This document shows positions 20,798 to 31,556 of a DNA stretch of 64,000 nucleotides, piece by piece. The stretch covers positions 699,427-763,426 of the forward strand of contig OV298644.1 of NCBI GenBank assembly GCA_923172585.1, given 5' to 3'. This stretch comes from Haemophilus influenzae (lineage in GTDB: Bacteria > Pseudomonadota > Gammaproteobacteria > Enterobacterales > Pasteurellaceae). Each line of letters starts with the position of its first letter. Position 1 is the stretch's first letter. The position numbers and the translations under genes were made by a program. A model generated the notes under the pieces. It was not told the DNA's origin, did no database searches, and worked only from the letters and a program-made list of their open reading frames with translations.

Positions 20798-22113
20798 TTA
20801 AGCTTGAGATTTGTTAAGGTCAAATTTGTAAGAAACAAAACCATACAATGTCCAACCGATAAAGGTCACAATTGAACCATATAACATCGCTTGTTCACTG
20901 GCTGGATATAGCGCATAGATACTATATAGTGAACCAATAAAGGTAACAGAAACGGTTGTTTTATATTTTTGTGGCGTAACATTCTCTGCTGTCAATAACA
21001 CTGCAAATGCAGCTATTGAGAGCAAGTATGCAATAACGTTTGTTACTACCGATAAGTCCACTAACACGTTGAATTGTTTATTTAATGATGTGCTGATTGT
21101 CATTAATGAGAATAAAGTTTGTAACGCAGTAATGGTAATCATACCAATAACAGGTGCATCTTTACTGGTAACTTTTATGAAGAATGCTGGGTAATAACCT
21201 TCTTATGCTGAATATTTGAATACTTGAACAATAGTCAACTGCTTGCCTAATAATGAACCTAAGCAAGATATCATCATTAAGACCATGATAATTTACCGAC
21301 AATTTCATCAAACATATGATCAAAAGATAAACCTAATGTTGCTGTTGAATTAACAATTTCAAGGTTAGGTTCAATATTTGCAATCACGTTAGTTGAAACA
21401 ATATAAATTACCGCTGCCCCTAAAGTACGATAAAGTACTGCCATTAGTACATTTTTATCTGGATTTTCAACTACAATTGCATTAGCGCAAGCTGATTCTA
21501 ACACTAAGAACGTTCATAATGTCATTTAAATAGATACACCGATTTCTTCAAAAGTTGGTACATTATGTAGGTTCGAAGAGTTTACATATATTGAATCGTC
21601 AAACCATTTGTAACCAATGATAGAAATACCAATTACAGGGATATTTATGCTCCAGATAGTAAATCAACTTATATTACCGGTGATTCTTGCACTACCAAAG
21701 TTAATAACAATTGCAAGCCAAAGGGTGAAGATGGTTCATAATGCGATAGAAAGTTGAGAAAGGGTTTCGCCGAGAATTTCTGAATCATAATCAACTGCAG
21801 AAATCGCGATTGCTGTATTCGCAATAACTAATGATACACCGTAAGTGTAGTTAGCCATGAAGTTACTGGATTTATTGAAAGAGTAATCAGAATAACAGCC
21901 CATACCACCAGATGTTTTACTGAAAATACTGCAATGTGCAAATGTATAAGCTAAGTCTGTTGAACCAACGGCTATTACAAGACAATAAACTATGGAAATA
22001 GTCTCAATTTCAAATAATTAGGTCGGTAATATAATGATATCAAAACCCATCATATTAAACATGGTAAGAATGTTGAATTGTACTACACCAATTTTATTAC
22101 TAAGAAAGCTCAT
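20798..22113 (-). pseudogene. potE: PotE putrescine/ornithine antiporter, multiple stops and one frameshift
   Basis: Translation from the ATG at 22113 (MSFLSNKIGVVQFNILTMFN) follows PotE through all its membrane helices, for example NFMANYTYGVSLVIANTAIAI and ESACANAIVVENP, to the end YGFVSYKFDLNKSQA. There are stops early (LPT*L, where PotE has LPTK), in the middle (several, around 21500-21760) and late (YSA*EGYYPAF, near 21203). One base is missing near 21290, in GGTAAATTATC before the segment read as IIMVLMMISCLGSLLG. PotE normally exchanges putrescine for ornithine across the inner membrane and is the partner of SpeF. Confidence 0.9.
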
Positions 22114-22216
22114 AATTTATACTGCTACAAGTGCGGTCAAATAATCAGATGTTTTTAACAGCACTTTCTTTTGTATGTGCTGAGAGAATTATGAGAAAGA
22201 TCCTCACAACCTCACT

Positions 22217-24384
22217 TTATTGATAGTCAGTTAAAACATAGCCATATGCACGAGTACGTCCATCAAGATATTTTTGTAAGTAAACGCCTTGGATTTCAGA
22301 TGCGATTCCAGGTAATGTGTTAATACCTTCTTCTAATGCAAGGAAGTATTTTTGTGCAGTTGGAGTTAATCTTTCTCGAGGCAACAGACATAACACACCT
22401 GGAGGATAAGATAATGAACCTTCAGCAGCCACACGACCTTCAATATCAGTCAATGGATCGAGTTCAACTTTGTTACGAACGAATTCAATATTCGCATCGT
22501 GTCGATTTAATGCATATTCCGATAATGTTGATTTACGGAATAGGTCTTTTTGAATTTGTTTTACATTGCGGCTTACATAAAAGTCATTCATTTCTTACCA
22601 TAATTGACGGATAGTATAGTCTTTGTAACGGTCTTCATTGTTTTAATACACAGTTGGCAATATATCTTTTAATAAAGAGTGTTGTTTAATGTGTTTTTCA
22701 TACAAGGCGATTTGAACGATCAAATTTTTCATTTTGGTTAATGTTTATGCCTGAGTGAGCAATAATAAGATTGAATTCAAATCACATTTTTCCGGAATAT
22801 TACCGTTTTCACGTAAGTAGTTAGCAAGAATAGTTGCTGATACACCAAATTTTTCATATTCGGCTGTTTCTAAGCTAATACATGGTATGGTAAGCAAGAA
22901 TTTACAATGGTCAACGAAGTATTGTTCATCAGAATAGCGTTCAAATTTATGCAATGTATCTATTGGGTGGAATTTGAAGAATTCGAGATTAATTGCGATT
23001 TCTTCTGTGTCATAATCTTGCTATTTTTTATTTTTAATTGTGATTGAAATAAATGGACGAATTAATTCATAGTGATTTAACACGAATTTATGTGCTTCGA
23101 TACCTACTTTCATACATTAATGCCGTAAGCGATGATCCGATTAGCTACCTTAAATTGTAGCAGTAACATTTAATGGCGCAAATAATGGATAGAACGTTAT
23201 GGTTGACGCATGTAACATTTAGGCATTATTGAAACGTTTATGGTTGACATAACGATTTTGACCTTTAATGTGATTATCTTTAATGTGAATTTGTAAAGTT
23301 TGTGAGAAACCTGCTTGTTATTTATGATCAGATTGAATCACTATTATATCAGGGTCATTATCATCTAATTCAAGCAATAATGCAGAGCAGTCTTTGATCA
23401 TAGGAATAAATTGTTCATAACCTACCCATGCAGAGTCGAATATTTTGTAGTAACAGGGATGAACAGCTTGTTTTCTACCACTTGCGAGCGTTATAAGTTG
23501 TAACGTCACCCCCACCCAATTGATTCACGGATACTCGTTGAGGACCTTTTTGCTTCAAAAATGCTGTTGCCACCACTGGAACTCTTGCCCTTCCCAACCT
23601 TTTTATTCAACCAGTGACTTTTTATACGATTAATAAACTGCAATATTTTACCGAAGTAGCTGATTAAATTAAGCTTAAACTCGCTTGAAATAATGGTTTA
23701 TGTTGGTTTGATTTATGGTTATCACGATTATATAATACTAAATAGCCAGGTGCAAGTAATGAATAAAAAGCAATTTTTTTTGAAGAATATATACCATAAA
23801 ATACGAAGTAAGTTTTATCTGCATTGAATACTTGATCTTCACTTTTTTTCTACAACACAAGATGCACCTTCGTGATTTGCCAAGTCGTTTAATTGTAATT
23901 GGGCATGACAACTATCTGAAAGAAAAATATTTTCACAGTATAAGTTATAAATGAAATGAAATGATGGTTGTGTAAGATAATATAGAACAAATTGATATGT
24001 AGAACAGTCAAAATCAATATTACCAATTTCTACAAATTGACTTAACATTTTGAAGAATTGCTGTAACATTTTTTCTTCATAAAGTATTTCAGCAGTTTCG
24101 ATTTGAGGGCTATAACGCTTAATGTCATAACCATTTAAATCTTGAATATGATAAATAGCTTCATAGAATTTCGGATCAATTTGTTATTCTTCAGTTTGAA
24201 CAACAAATACTGGGATGCCAAAATTTGTTGTTAGAATAAGTTGAAGGTATTCACCTACATCAACTGATGTGAACATGATAGCTGCAACATTAGTAAAATC
24301 TGTACTGGTAATTTCAACTAATTCTCTATGAGTAGACAAATATTGTTCACCTTTTGTATTATATGCAATTTTGAAGAATGGCAT
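22217..24384 (-). pseudogene. speF: SpeF ornithine decarboxylase, many stops and at least one frameshift
   Basis: The ATG at 24384 opens MPFFKIAYNTKGEQYLSTHREL, the biodegradative ornithine decarboxylase start. The end GVYLQKYLDGRTRAYGYVLTDYQ reaches 22217. Stops occur at 24184, 23839, 23318, 22745 and several other sites, and the frame changes between about 23515 and 23840. The PLP-lysine region reads QSDHK* instead of QSVHKQQAGF. The family length is about 720 residues. SpeF would convert ornithine to putrescine and CO2. Together with potE, this locus predicts an ornithine-decarboxylase-negative strain. Confidence 0.93.
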
Positions 24385-25044
24385 AATAAACTCATTTGAT
24401 TTATTATTTTTGACGTAAAGTTACCCTGCGCTAATAATTTGAATAAAGCAATAGATTTATTTAGAATAAAACAACTCGCACTAGTTTATTAATATAAAAA
24501 ACTAAATTAAGAATTTTTATGTTAAATTAAATAAGAATAAGCTAATTTCACAAATTATTTCTTGCCTATTCTAGACAATACCAAAATATTCAGAAATTCA
24601 TCTTTGGAGACTCTCTAAACAGATAGAACAACTCTGTTTATAAAGCCGTGTTGCATGGTTTATTTTGACAAGCGAATACTGAGTATGAGAAGCAATAGCA
24701 ATGCTATGGCATCATAATATGGCGTGTACCACAGATATGCTCAATCAAAGAATGACCTATTATCTGATTAAACCATAAAAGTCTCAATAATTTCGTATAG
24801 ACTTATCTGTGTATATATGTACGAAGTAGCATAGAAAAATTTCCTCTTTCTATCTAAACTAACCTTAGTTAGGTATATTCTCAGCTTGTGTAAATATCAT
24901 GTCAATAATATTTTTCAAAAAATGTGATCATTATCAAAAACTAAATTTAAATTTCATATAAATAATAAAACCACAAAAAGTATCGAAATAAATTATTCTT
25001 AAATTTAGGCGATTAATTAATTTACCAATTTATCTCTTTCATAA

Positions 25045-25133
25045 TCTAAAGTTGCTACTATGACTGCTTTTATCGTATGCATATAGTTTTCTACTTGTTC
25101 AAATGCAATGTTCATTGGTGGTTCGGTTACATC
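25045..25133 (-). pseudogene. Remnant of a second arcB 3' end
   Basis: On the minus strand this stretch reads as [27 protein letters not shown]. This mirrors the arcB C-terminus at 28414-28500 ([26 protein letters not shown]) with several substitutions and no retained stop. Nothing upstream of it resembles arcB. It is therefore a fragment left by a duplication or rearrangement of the arc region. Confidence 0.85.
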
Positions 25134-25140
25134 TTGATTG

Positions 25141-25170
25141 GTTGTAGGTTGGGGTTTAGTTCAGCAATAA
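25141..25170. repeat. Degenerate REP-like palindrome, copy 1
   Basis: The sequence GTTGTAGGTTGGGGTTTAGT followed by TCAGCAATAA resembles an imperfect palindrome of the type GTTGGG-TTTAG-CCCAAC. It directly follows the arcB remnant. Confidence 0.45.
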
Positions 25171-25599
25171 GCAATCGTGACATATTTTGGTTAGCTCAAG
25201 CATAACGTAATAAAGCACGCTTTAATCTAAAATTGCTCATTTTAATTTTAGTAGAAAAAATTATGATAATTTTATAAAGGAAATTCAGTTGATGATTTAA
25301 CAGTTTTTAGAATAACTTATGATTTTAAGTTTTTAATAACAATCCAGGAATAAAAATACGTATTTTTGATGTAATTAAATTGATCATGATCTGATACATT
25401 GAGTTTCAATAAGAAATCAAATCTACCACCCACAAACTAACATGCGATAATTTGCGGGCTAAGCCTCACTTCAATAATAATACGCTAATTTTATTCTGCA
25501 TCTTCTTCATAGAAAGAACTTAATGCATAAACGATTAGATTAACAGGTGGCTGACAGAAAAAAATATGGCGTCACTGTGTTGTGGAATTGGGTGGCGTT

Positions 25600-25667
25600 A
25601 GTTGTAGGTGCTTCAGTCCACGTCAACAAACAATTCATGAGATATATTTGGTGGGCTAAAGCCCACC
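25600..25667. repeat. REP-like palindromes, copies 2 and 3
   Basis: At 25600-25630 a degenerate copy begins AGTTGTAGGTGCTTCAGTCC. At 25650-25667 a perfect 7-bp hairpin GGTGGGC-TAAA-GCCCACC is followed by TACGTT. Both share the GTAGGTGGG-CTTTAGCCCAC theme with copy 1. Their function is unknown; they look like dispersed extragenic palindromes. Confidence 0.5.
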
Positions 25668-25833
25668 TACGTTAAAATACGCATCATTTCTGTGTACTTC
25701 TTTATTATTTTAGGAGCAATTATTATCGATGATTTTATAAAGCATACTCAGTCGTTTTTATGCTAACTTTATAGATAACTCTAGTTTAAATTTTAATGCC
25801 AAGCTAGAATTAAGATAGGGTATTTTTGACTAA

Positions 25834-27363
25834 TTAAACGCTATATAAGGATACTTGTACTACTAATAAAATGGAACCAATTAGCAATAAGCATCCAATC
25901 ATTGGCATGACGAATTTAACCCATCTATCAAATGGAATATGCAACATTTGGAGTGTCACTAACACTAATCCTGTCGGCGCCAAGAATAGCATTGCATATT
26001 GTCCCCAGTTGTAAGCGGAAACCACGATATCGCGTGGAATACCCACTGAGTCAGCAAGTGGCGCCATAATTGGCATTGAAAGTACGGCTAAACCAGAAGA
26101 AGATGGTACGATTAAACCTAGGAAAATAAATACGACTAATTGGCCTAAGATGAATACGCTACCCGGCATACCACTAACCACATTAGACATATAATCAAGG
26201 ATAGTGTCAGAAATCATACCTTGTTCGAGTACTAAGTTTACGCCACGAGCAAGACCGATGATTAAGGATACGCCTACTAATTCTGATGCACCTTCAGTGA
26301 AAGATTCCATAATATCTTTTTCAGACAATCCACTAATAAACATAATGATGATGGTAATGGCAAGGAAAGATGCAGCCATTTGAGGGAACCACCATCCGCC
26401 AACCATTACACCCCAAATCATAATAGGGAATGAGATACAGAAAAGCGTTAAGATTAATTTGCGACGAGCTGAAAATTCGATAGTTGTGTTTGGATCAAAG
26501 TTTTTCATATAACGTTGACGGAATTCTTCGCGATCGTCGTAAGTATAAGAAAAACTTGGGTCAGCTTTGATTTTTTTACAGTACCAATAAAGATATGCGA
26601 TTACGCAAGTTGCCCCTAAAACTAAACCTAGAGCACGGAAACCAATACCTTCAGTAAATTGAATACCAGCCGCATTTGATGCGATAACAACGGAGAATGG
26701 GTTAATTGTAGAGAATGCAGTTCCCATAGATGCAGCAAGGAATATAGCCCCTACGCAGACTATCGCATCATATCCCAGAGCCAAGAATACTGGCACCAGA
26801 ATCGGATAGAATGCCACAGCTTCTTCTTCAATACCACAGGTTGTGCCGCCTAACACCATTAAGACGGATACGCAGAATACAATAAAAAACTCATTGCCTT
26901 TAGTTTTCTTCACGAGAGCCATCAAACCAGCATTAAAAGAACCAGTACGGTTAATGACACCAATCATACCACCTAATACAAAGATAAAGACCATAACATC
27001 AACGGCTTCAATGGTACCTTCCACCATACTTTTGGTAATGTCTTCAATGCCTTTGTGGTGTTGTTCTACACGTTGATAGGTGCCAGGAATAGCGATTGGT
27101 TTTTTGATCACGCCTTCGGTGAAGTTGGAGAGTTTAATTTTGATATTGAGATTATCAAGAGTGTCTGTTGTGGCGGGATAAGTTTTATCATCAACGCCGT
27201 AAGCTTTGACAACAAATACATTATCAGTGGAATTATATGTTAATTTTGAATATGAACCGGATGGAATAACCCAGGTTAATCCAACAGCGAGAATTAATAT
27301 TGCAAATAAAATGGTAAACGCTGATGGGAAATTAAACGTTTTCTTCTTTTTGGATGCATCCAT
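25834..27363 (-). CDS. yfcC: YfcC-family basic amino acid / C4-dicarboxylate-type carrier
   Basis: This intact 509-residue membrane protein of the YfcC/ArcD-like family (DUF/UIT9) has 12 or so helices. The loop GGTTCGIEEEAVAFYPILVP and the helix pair GLIVPSSSGLAVLSMPIMAP are typical. The ATG has an AAGGAG ribosome site. It is the third gene of arcB-arcC-yfcC, so the natural substrate is plausibly citrulline, arginine or ornithine. That assignment rests on context, not on residues. Confidence 0.8.
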   Translation of the reverse strand: MDASKKKKTFNFPSAFTILFAILILAVGLTWVIPSGSYSKLTYNSTDNVFVVKAYGVDDKTYPATTDTLDNLNIKIKLSNFTEGVIKKPIAIPGTYQRVEQHHKGIEDITKSMVEGTIEAVDVMVFIFVLGGMIGVINRTGSFNAGLMALVKKTKGNEFFIVFCVSVLMVLGGTTCGIEEEAVAFYPILVPVFLALGYDAIVCVGAIFLAASMGTAFSTINPFSVVIASNAAGIQFTEGIGFRALGLVLGATCVIAYLYWYCKKIKADPSFSYTYDDREEFRQRYMKNFDPNTTIEFSARRKLILTLFCISFPIMIWGVMVGGWWFPQMAASFLAITIIIMFISGLSEKDIMESFTEGASELVGVSLIIGLARGVNLVLEQGMISDTILDYMSNVVSGMPGSVFILGQLVVFIFLGLIVPSSSGLAVLSMPIMAPLADSVGIPRDIVVSAYNWGQYAMLFLAPTGLVLVTLQMLHIPFDRWVKFVMPMIGCLLLIGSILLVVQVSLYSV

Positions 27364-27388
27364 AGCGAGCTCCTTATGTTTAACGTTT

Positions 27389-27431
27389 AAAGTGCGGTTG
27401 GTAAAAACATTGGTTAAACCAACCGCACTTT
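27389..27431. terminator. Inverted uptake-word hairpin between arcC and yfcC
   Basis: AAGTGCGGTTGGT (27390-27402) and ACCAACCGCACTT (27418-27430) are exact reverse complements around a 15-base loop. Read on the minus strand, it lies after arcC and before yfcC and could reduce read-through to yfcC or stabilise the arc mRNA. Confidence 0.7.
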
Positions 27432-27468
27432 TTACCTTGAGAATGGCTTCTCAAAGTTCCTTTATTAT

Positions 27469-28401
27469 TTAAGCATAATAGGATATGCCTTCAGCTTTTT
27501 TCGTAATACGAGTACCAGCTTTGCCTTTCACAATGTCCACAATATCAGATAAAGAGCCTATTACTGCATCTTTTCCTGTTTGTTTCGCAAAGTTGATCGC
27601 GGCTTGTACTTTCGGCCCCATGGAACCTGAAGCGAAACCAAGTTCTGAAATAGCTTCAGGTGAGGCAACTGAAATTGCTTTTTGATTAGGTTTACCCCAA
27701 TCTACGAAAGTTGCGGAAACATCAGTTGCGATGATGAATAAATCAGCGTCAAGATTTTCTGCAAGTAAAGCTGAACATAAATCTTTGTCGATAACGGCTT
27801 CAACACCTTGTAAATTATGGTGTTCATCATAATAGGTTGGAATGCCACCGCCACCCGCACAAATTACGATACTGCCTTTTTCAAGCAACCATTTGACCGG
27901 ACGAATTTCAAAAATACGTTTTGGTAATGGGCTTGGCACAACGCGACGATATTTATCACCATCTTGTGCGATAGACCAATTTTTTTCTTTTGCCAAACGT
28001 TCAGCTTCTTCTTTTGTATAAACAGGACCTATTGGCTTAGTTGGATTTTTGAAAGCTGGGTCGTTGATATCAACTTCTACTTGAGATAATAACGTTGCAA
28101 ATGGCACTTCAAATGGAACTAAATTACCGAGTTCTTGTTGAATCATATAACCAATCATTCCAGCTGTTTCTGCTCCCAATACATCTAAAGGATAGGTTGG
28201 CACATCAGTATAGGCAGCACCTTGTAAGGCGAGCAAACCCACTTGTGGGCCATTACCGTGTGCTATCACTAATTCATTATTTGGCCAAATCTTAGCAATT
28301 TGCTCACAAGCAATGCGAACATTTTGTCGTTGATTTTCGGCTGTCATTGGTTCTCCGCGTCGTAATAACGCATTACCGCCTAATGCAATCACTATTCTCA
28401 T
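27469..28401 (-). CDS. arcC: Carbamate kinase
   Basis: This 310-residue protein is of the amino acid kinase family, starting [20 protein letters not shown] and containing [13 protein letters not shown] and [10 protein letters not shown]. It makes ATP from carbamoyl phosphate and ADP. It starts 9 bases after the arcB stop, so the two are cotranscribed. No arginine deiminase (arcA) is in the window. The pair therefore runs from citrulline, or in the direction of citrulline synthesis. Confidence 0.96.
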   Translation of the reverse strand: MRIVIALGGNALLRRGEPMTAENQRQNVRIACEQIAKIWPNNELVIAHGNGPQVGLLALQGAAYTDVPTYPLDVLGAETAGMIGYMIQQELGNLVPFEVPFATLLSQVEVDINDPAFKNPTKPIGPVYTKEEAERLAKEKNWSIAQDGDKYRRVVPSPLPKRIFEIRPVKWLLEKGSIVICAGGGGIPTYYDEHHNLQGVEAVIDKDLCSALLAENLDADLFIIATDVSATFVDWGKPNQKAISVASPEAISELGFASGSMGPKVQAAINFAKQTGKDAVIGSLSDIVDIVKGKAGTRITKKAEGISYYA

Positions 28402-28410
28402 ACGTTCTCC

Positions 28411-29415
28411 TTAAGCCAAACTTGCTACCATTACCGCTTTAATTGTGTGCATACGGTTTTCTGCTTGTTCAAATGCAATGTTCATTGGCGATTCAAATAC
28501 CTCTTCAGTTACTTCAATACCATTAGCTAATTCAGGATATTTTTCAGCAATTTGACGACCAACTTTGGTTTCGCTGTTATGGAAGGCTGGCAAGCAGTGC
28601 ATAAATTTCACTTTTGGATTACCAGTGCGTTTCATTAATTCAGGTGTGACTTGATAAGGAAGTAATAATTTAATGCGTTCGCCCCAAGTTTCTAATGGTT
28701 CACCCATTGAAACCCACACATCAGTATGGATAAAATCTACGCCTTTCACCGCTTTGTCGATATCTTCAGTTACAGTAATACGAGCTCCACTTTCTTTCGC
28801 AAATTTTTCGCACATTTCCACAAGACTTGCTTCTGGTAATAATGCTTTAGGTCCACAAATACGAACATCCATACCTAATTTTGCACCAATTAATAAAAGT
28901 GAATTACCCATGTTATTGCGAGCATCCCCAATATATACATAGCTAATTTCGCTTAATGGTTTGTCGCAATGTTCAATCATGGTAAGTACGTCGGCAAGCA
29001 TTTGTGTTGGGTGGAATTCATCGGTTAAACCATTGAATACTGGCACTCCAGCATAATCAGCCAGTTCTTGAACGATACTTTGTTTAAAGCCTCGATATTC
29101 AATGCCATCATACATTCTGCCTAATACGCGGGCGGTATCTTTCATACTTTCTTTGTGGCCAATTTGAGAGGAATTAGGGTCGATGTAGGTGACTTGTGCG
29201 CCTTGATCATAAGCGGCGACTTCAAATGCACAGCGTGTGCGGGTGGAGGTTTTTTCAAAGATGAGTGCGATATTTTTGCCTTTTAATTTTTGTTGTTCTG
29301 TGCCGGCATATTTGGCTCGTTTCAAATCTCGGGAGAGATCTAAGAGATATTTAATTTCACGTTCTGTGTGATGAACAAGACTAAGTAAATGTCTATTTTT
29401 CATATTGAAAGCCAT
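28411..29415 (-). CDS. arcB: Catabolic ornithine carbamoyltransferase
   Basis: This intact 334-residue enzyme has the carbamoyl-phosphate motif STRTR (about residue 57), HPTQ (about 136) and the ornithine motif HCLPAFH (about 274). It interconverts ornithine plus carbamoyl phosphate with citrulline plus phosphate. Coupling to arcC favours the ATP-yielding direction. It heads arcB-arcC-yfcC. A fragment of a second arcB end lies about 3.3 kb to the left. Confidence 0.95.
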   Translation of the reverse strand: MAFNMKNRHLLSLVHHTEREIKYLLDLSRDLKRAKYAGTEQQKLKGKNIALIFEKTSTRTRCAFEVAAYDQGAQVTYIDPNSSQIGHKESMKDTARVLGRMYDGIEYRGFKQSIVQELADYAGVPVFNGLTDEFHPTQMLADVLTMIEHCDKPLSEISYVYIGDARNNMGNSLLLIGAKLGMDVRICGPKALLPEASLVEMCEKFAKESGARITVTEDIDKAVKGVDFIHTDVWVSMGEPLETWGERIKLLLPYQVTPELMKRTGNPKVKFMHCLPAFHNSETKVGRQIAEKYPELANGIEVTEEVFESPMNIAFEQAENRMHTIKAVMVASLA

Positions 29416-29817
29416 AATAATCTCCTTGTGTTTTGACTATACATTGGGGAATAAACATACATCATTCGAGATACTGCTTGTTGTTCGAACAGTTGCATTA
29501 TAAGAGAGGTAAAATGAAATTTGTTGTCGTTTTTCAACTGGTAATGCCAGTATGTAGAATTTTATTGCGAGATTTTTAGTATTATTAGAATTTAATAAAA
29601 ATAATCTAACTCTTTATTGTTATTTGTTTGATTTCTAATAGTAGATGAATTTAAACGAAAATATGTTTTAGTTTATTTTTGATGAAGAGGAATGTGTCTA
29701 TCTATACTTAATAAAAGTGCGGTTATTTTTATTGCAGTTTTTAATATATTGATCTTCAGCAAGTACCATTTGTATATTTAGTGATATGATAAACATAGTT
29801 TATTTTTTGAGGTTTTT
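29416..29817. other. Divergent intergenic region arcB / yigL-like
   Basis: This AT-rich stretch between divergent genes includes one uptake word (AAGTGCGGT near 29717). It must hold both promoters, but I could not single out a convincing operator or an arginine box. Confidence 0.4.
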
Positions 29818-30636
29818 ATGAATTTACCTTTTCGAGCAATGGTGTCTGATTTAGATGGCACACTTTTAACACCTGAACATTTAGTCGGTGATCTTACCAT
29901 TGATACGCTGAGAGCATTAGAGCAAAAAGGCGTAGATATTATTTTGGCAACAGGACGCAATCATACCGATGTGTCATCCATTCTTGGAAAAATTGGTGCG
30001 GAACGTGCGGTTATGATTACATCAAACGGTGCTCGTGTACGGGATTTACAGGGTAATTTGCTTTATAGCAATAGTTTGCCTGAAGAATTAGTTCTTGAGC
30101 TTTACAAAACGCCATTTGATACTTCCAAAGTATGCATGAATAGCTATCAAGATGAAGGTTGGTTTACTAATAAAGATATTCCTGCAATGCGTCAGTTCCA
30201 TAAAGAATCTGGATTTGATTATAACGTTGTCGATTTTTCTAAACATCATGGACGTGGGACAGAAAAAGTCTTTTTTATTGGTAAAACTCCAGAGGATTTA
30301 GTTGAAGTAGAAACTTATTTACGAGATAAGTTTGGTGACGTAACGACAATTGTTTATTCAGCATTAGCTTGTTTGGAAGTAATGAATAAGAATGTTTCAA
30401 AAGGGGATGCATTAAAACATTTACTCGAATCACGCGAGTATCAGTTAAAAGACTGTATTGCTTTTGGTGATGGAATGAATGATGTAGAAATGCTTTCTTG
30501 GGCTGGTAAAGGCTGTATCATGCAAGATGCTGATATTCGTTTAAAAATGGCTTGTCCAGAGTTAGAAGTTATTGGCTCAAATAAAGAAGAATCAGTCGCT
30601 CGTTATTTGCGAACTGAATTTGGATTAGATTATTAA
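29818..30636 (+). CDS. yigL: YigL-like HAD phosphatase (Cof family)
   Basis: This 272-residue protein has HAD motif I SDLDGTLL (residues 9-16, nucleophile Asp 10), motif II TSNGAR (about 64), and motif [17 protein letters not shown] (about 217). A Cof-type cap lies in between. It is closest to YigL, a sugar-phosphate and pyridoxal-phosphate phosphatase. The stop overlaps the crcB ATG by one base (TAATG), giving translational coupling. Confidence 0.88.
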   Translation: MNLPFRAMVSDLDGTLLTPEHLVGDLTIDTLRALEQKGVDIILATGRNHTDVSSILGKIGAERAVMITSNGARVRDLQGNLLYSNSLPEELVLELYKTPFDTSKVCMNSYQDEGWFTNKDIPAMRQFHKESGFDYNVVDFSKHHGRGTEKVFFIGKTPEDLVEVETYLRDKFGDVTTIVYSALACLEVMNKNVSKGDALKHLLESREYQLKDCIAFGDGMNDVEMLSWAGKGCIMQDADIRLKMACPELEVIGSNKEESVARYLRTEFGLDY

Positions 30637-31022
30637 TGCAGGCATTATTATTCATAAGTTGTGGTGCAATATTAGGCGCGTCATTGCGTTGGGCTATAGG
30701 ATTGTTATTTAATCCTTTATTTTCCTCATTTGCTTTTGGGACTTTAATCGCTAATTTGTTTGGCTGTTTAATTATTGGTGTATTACTTGGGCTTTTTTGG
30801 CAATTTCCACAAATTAGTTCTGAATGGCGGTTATTTTTAATTACGGGTTTTTTAGGATCTTTAACCACATTTTCGTCTTTTTCTTCCGAAGTTGTGGAAT
30901 TATTTTTTAATGACAAGTGGTTAAATGGATTTTGTGTATTGATGATGCATTTATTCGGATGTTTAGCTATGACTGTGTTAGGCATTTGGATATATAAAAT
31001 TTGTTCTCAACTTTTATCTTAA
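30636..31022 (+). CDS. crcB: CrcB/Fluc fluoride channel
   Basis: This 128-residue protein has four membrane helices and the Fluc motifs GASLRWAIG (residues 10-18), [14 protein letters not shown] and TTFSSFSSE. Fluc proteins form antiparallel dimers that export fluoride. It is coupled to the yigL-like gene and convergent with recX with a 4-base overlap of the reading frames. I saw no fluoride riboswitch upstream. Confidence 0.94.
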   Translation: MQALLFISCGAILGASLRWAIGLLFNPLFSSFAFGTLIANLFGCLIIGVLLGLFWQFPQISSEWRLFLITGFLGSLTTFSSFSSEVVELFFNDKWLNGFCVLMMHLFGCLAMTVLGIWIYKICSQLLS

Positions 31023-31477
31023 TCCCATTCACTTTGGTTTTGCCCAATTAAATCAGCAAATTCATCGCTACGAAATCCGTGTGATAGCATATATTGCCAA
31101 ATTTTTTGTTTCATTTTAGGCGTTTGCTGTTCGTTATAATTTGGGAATTTTTTACGTAACAAGTTCTCAGCCATTTCATACCAATCAATTTCTGATTCCA
31201 TTAAAACTTCATCAATAATATCAGAAGACACACCTTTTAATTGGCGTAATTCTTGTCGAATTCTTCCTACACCATAACCTTTTTGTGAGCGTGAATTTAG
31301 ATAATTTTCTGAAAAACGACGATCGCTTTGCCAATTTTTTGCTTGGCATCGAGATAAAGCTTCATCAATTTCTTCTTCCGAAAAGTTCTTTTCCTGCATT
31401 TTATTGCGGAGCTCGAATTCACTATATTCTCTGCGGGAAAGAAGATTAACTATGCAATTAAAAGCAAGAGATGACAA
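31019..31477 (-). CDS. recX: RecX, regulator of RecA
   Basis: This 152-residue all-helical protein has three RecX-type repeats ([24 protein letters not shown] and similar). RecX limits RecA filament growth. It lies about 80 bases after recA on the same strand, with an uptake-word hairpin in between that may attenuate read-through and keep RecX low relative to RecA. Confidence 0.93.
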   Translation of the reverse strand: MSSLAFNCIVNLLSRREYSEFELRNKMQEKNFSEEEIDEALSRCQAKNWQSDRRFSENYLNSRSQKGYGVGRIRQELRQLKGVSSDIIDEVLMESEIDWYEMAENLLRKKFPNYNEQQTPKMKQKIWQYMLSHGFRSDEFADLIGQNQSEWD

Positions 31478-31510
31478 GGAATGATTCCTTTATTTTTATT
31501 GAGTTGATAT

Positions 31511-31538
31511 AAAGTGCGGTCATTTTTAACCGCACTTT
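31511..31538. terminator. Uptake-word hairpin between recA and recX
   Basis: AAGTGCGGT (31512-31520) and ACCGCACTT (31529-31537) are inverted around 8 bases. The hairpin follows recA on the minus strand and can act as a partial terminator before recX. Confidence 0.75.
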
Positions 31539-31556
31539 TGGCATTTGTAATTTTCT

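Larger units (their letters stand above)
24385..25833. other. Intergenic region with remnants (about 1.45 kb)
   Basis: No plausible gene is visible on either strand. The region is very AT-rich. It contains the arcB 3' remnant and the palindromic elements listed separately. The part before the speF start (24385-25000) presumably held the speF promoter and leader, but I see no clear promoter there. Confidence 0.6.

Noticed and set aside
14949-24384. Idea that in-frame TAA codons are recoded as a sense codon in this block
   Set aside because: The stops replace different residues (Glu, Tyr, Cys, Lys, Gln), active sites are mutated as well, frameshifts occur in potE and speF, and neighbouring genes use TAA as normal stops.
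24385-25833. Searched for an insertion sequence or prophage explaining the rearrangement
   Set aside because: No transposase or integrase fragment, terminal inverted repeat or target duplication could be seen.
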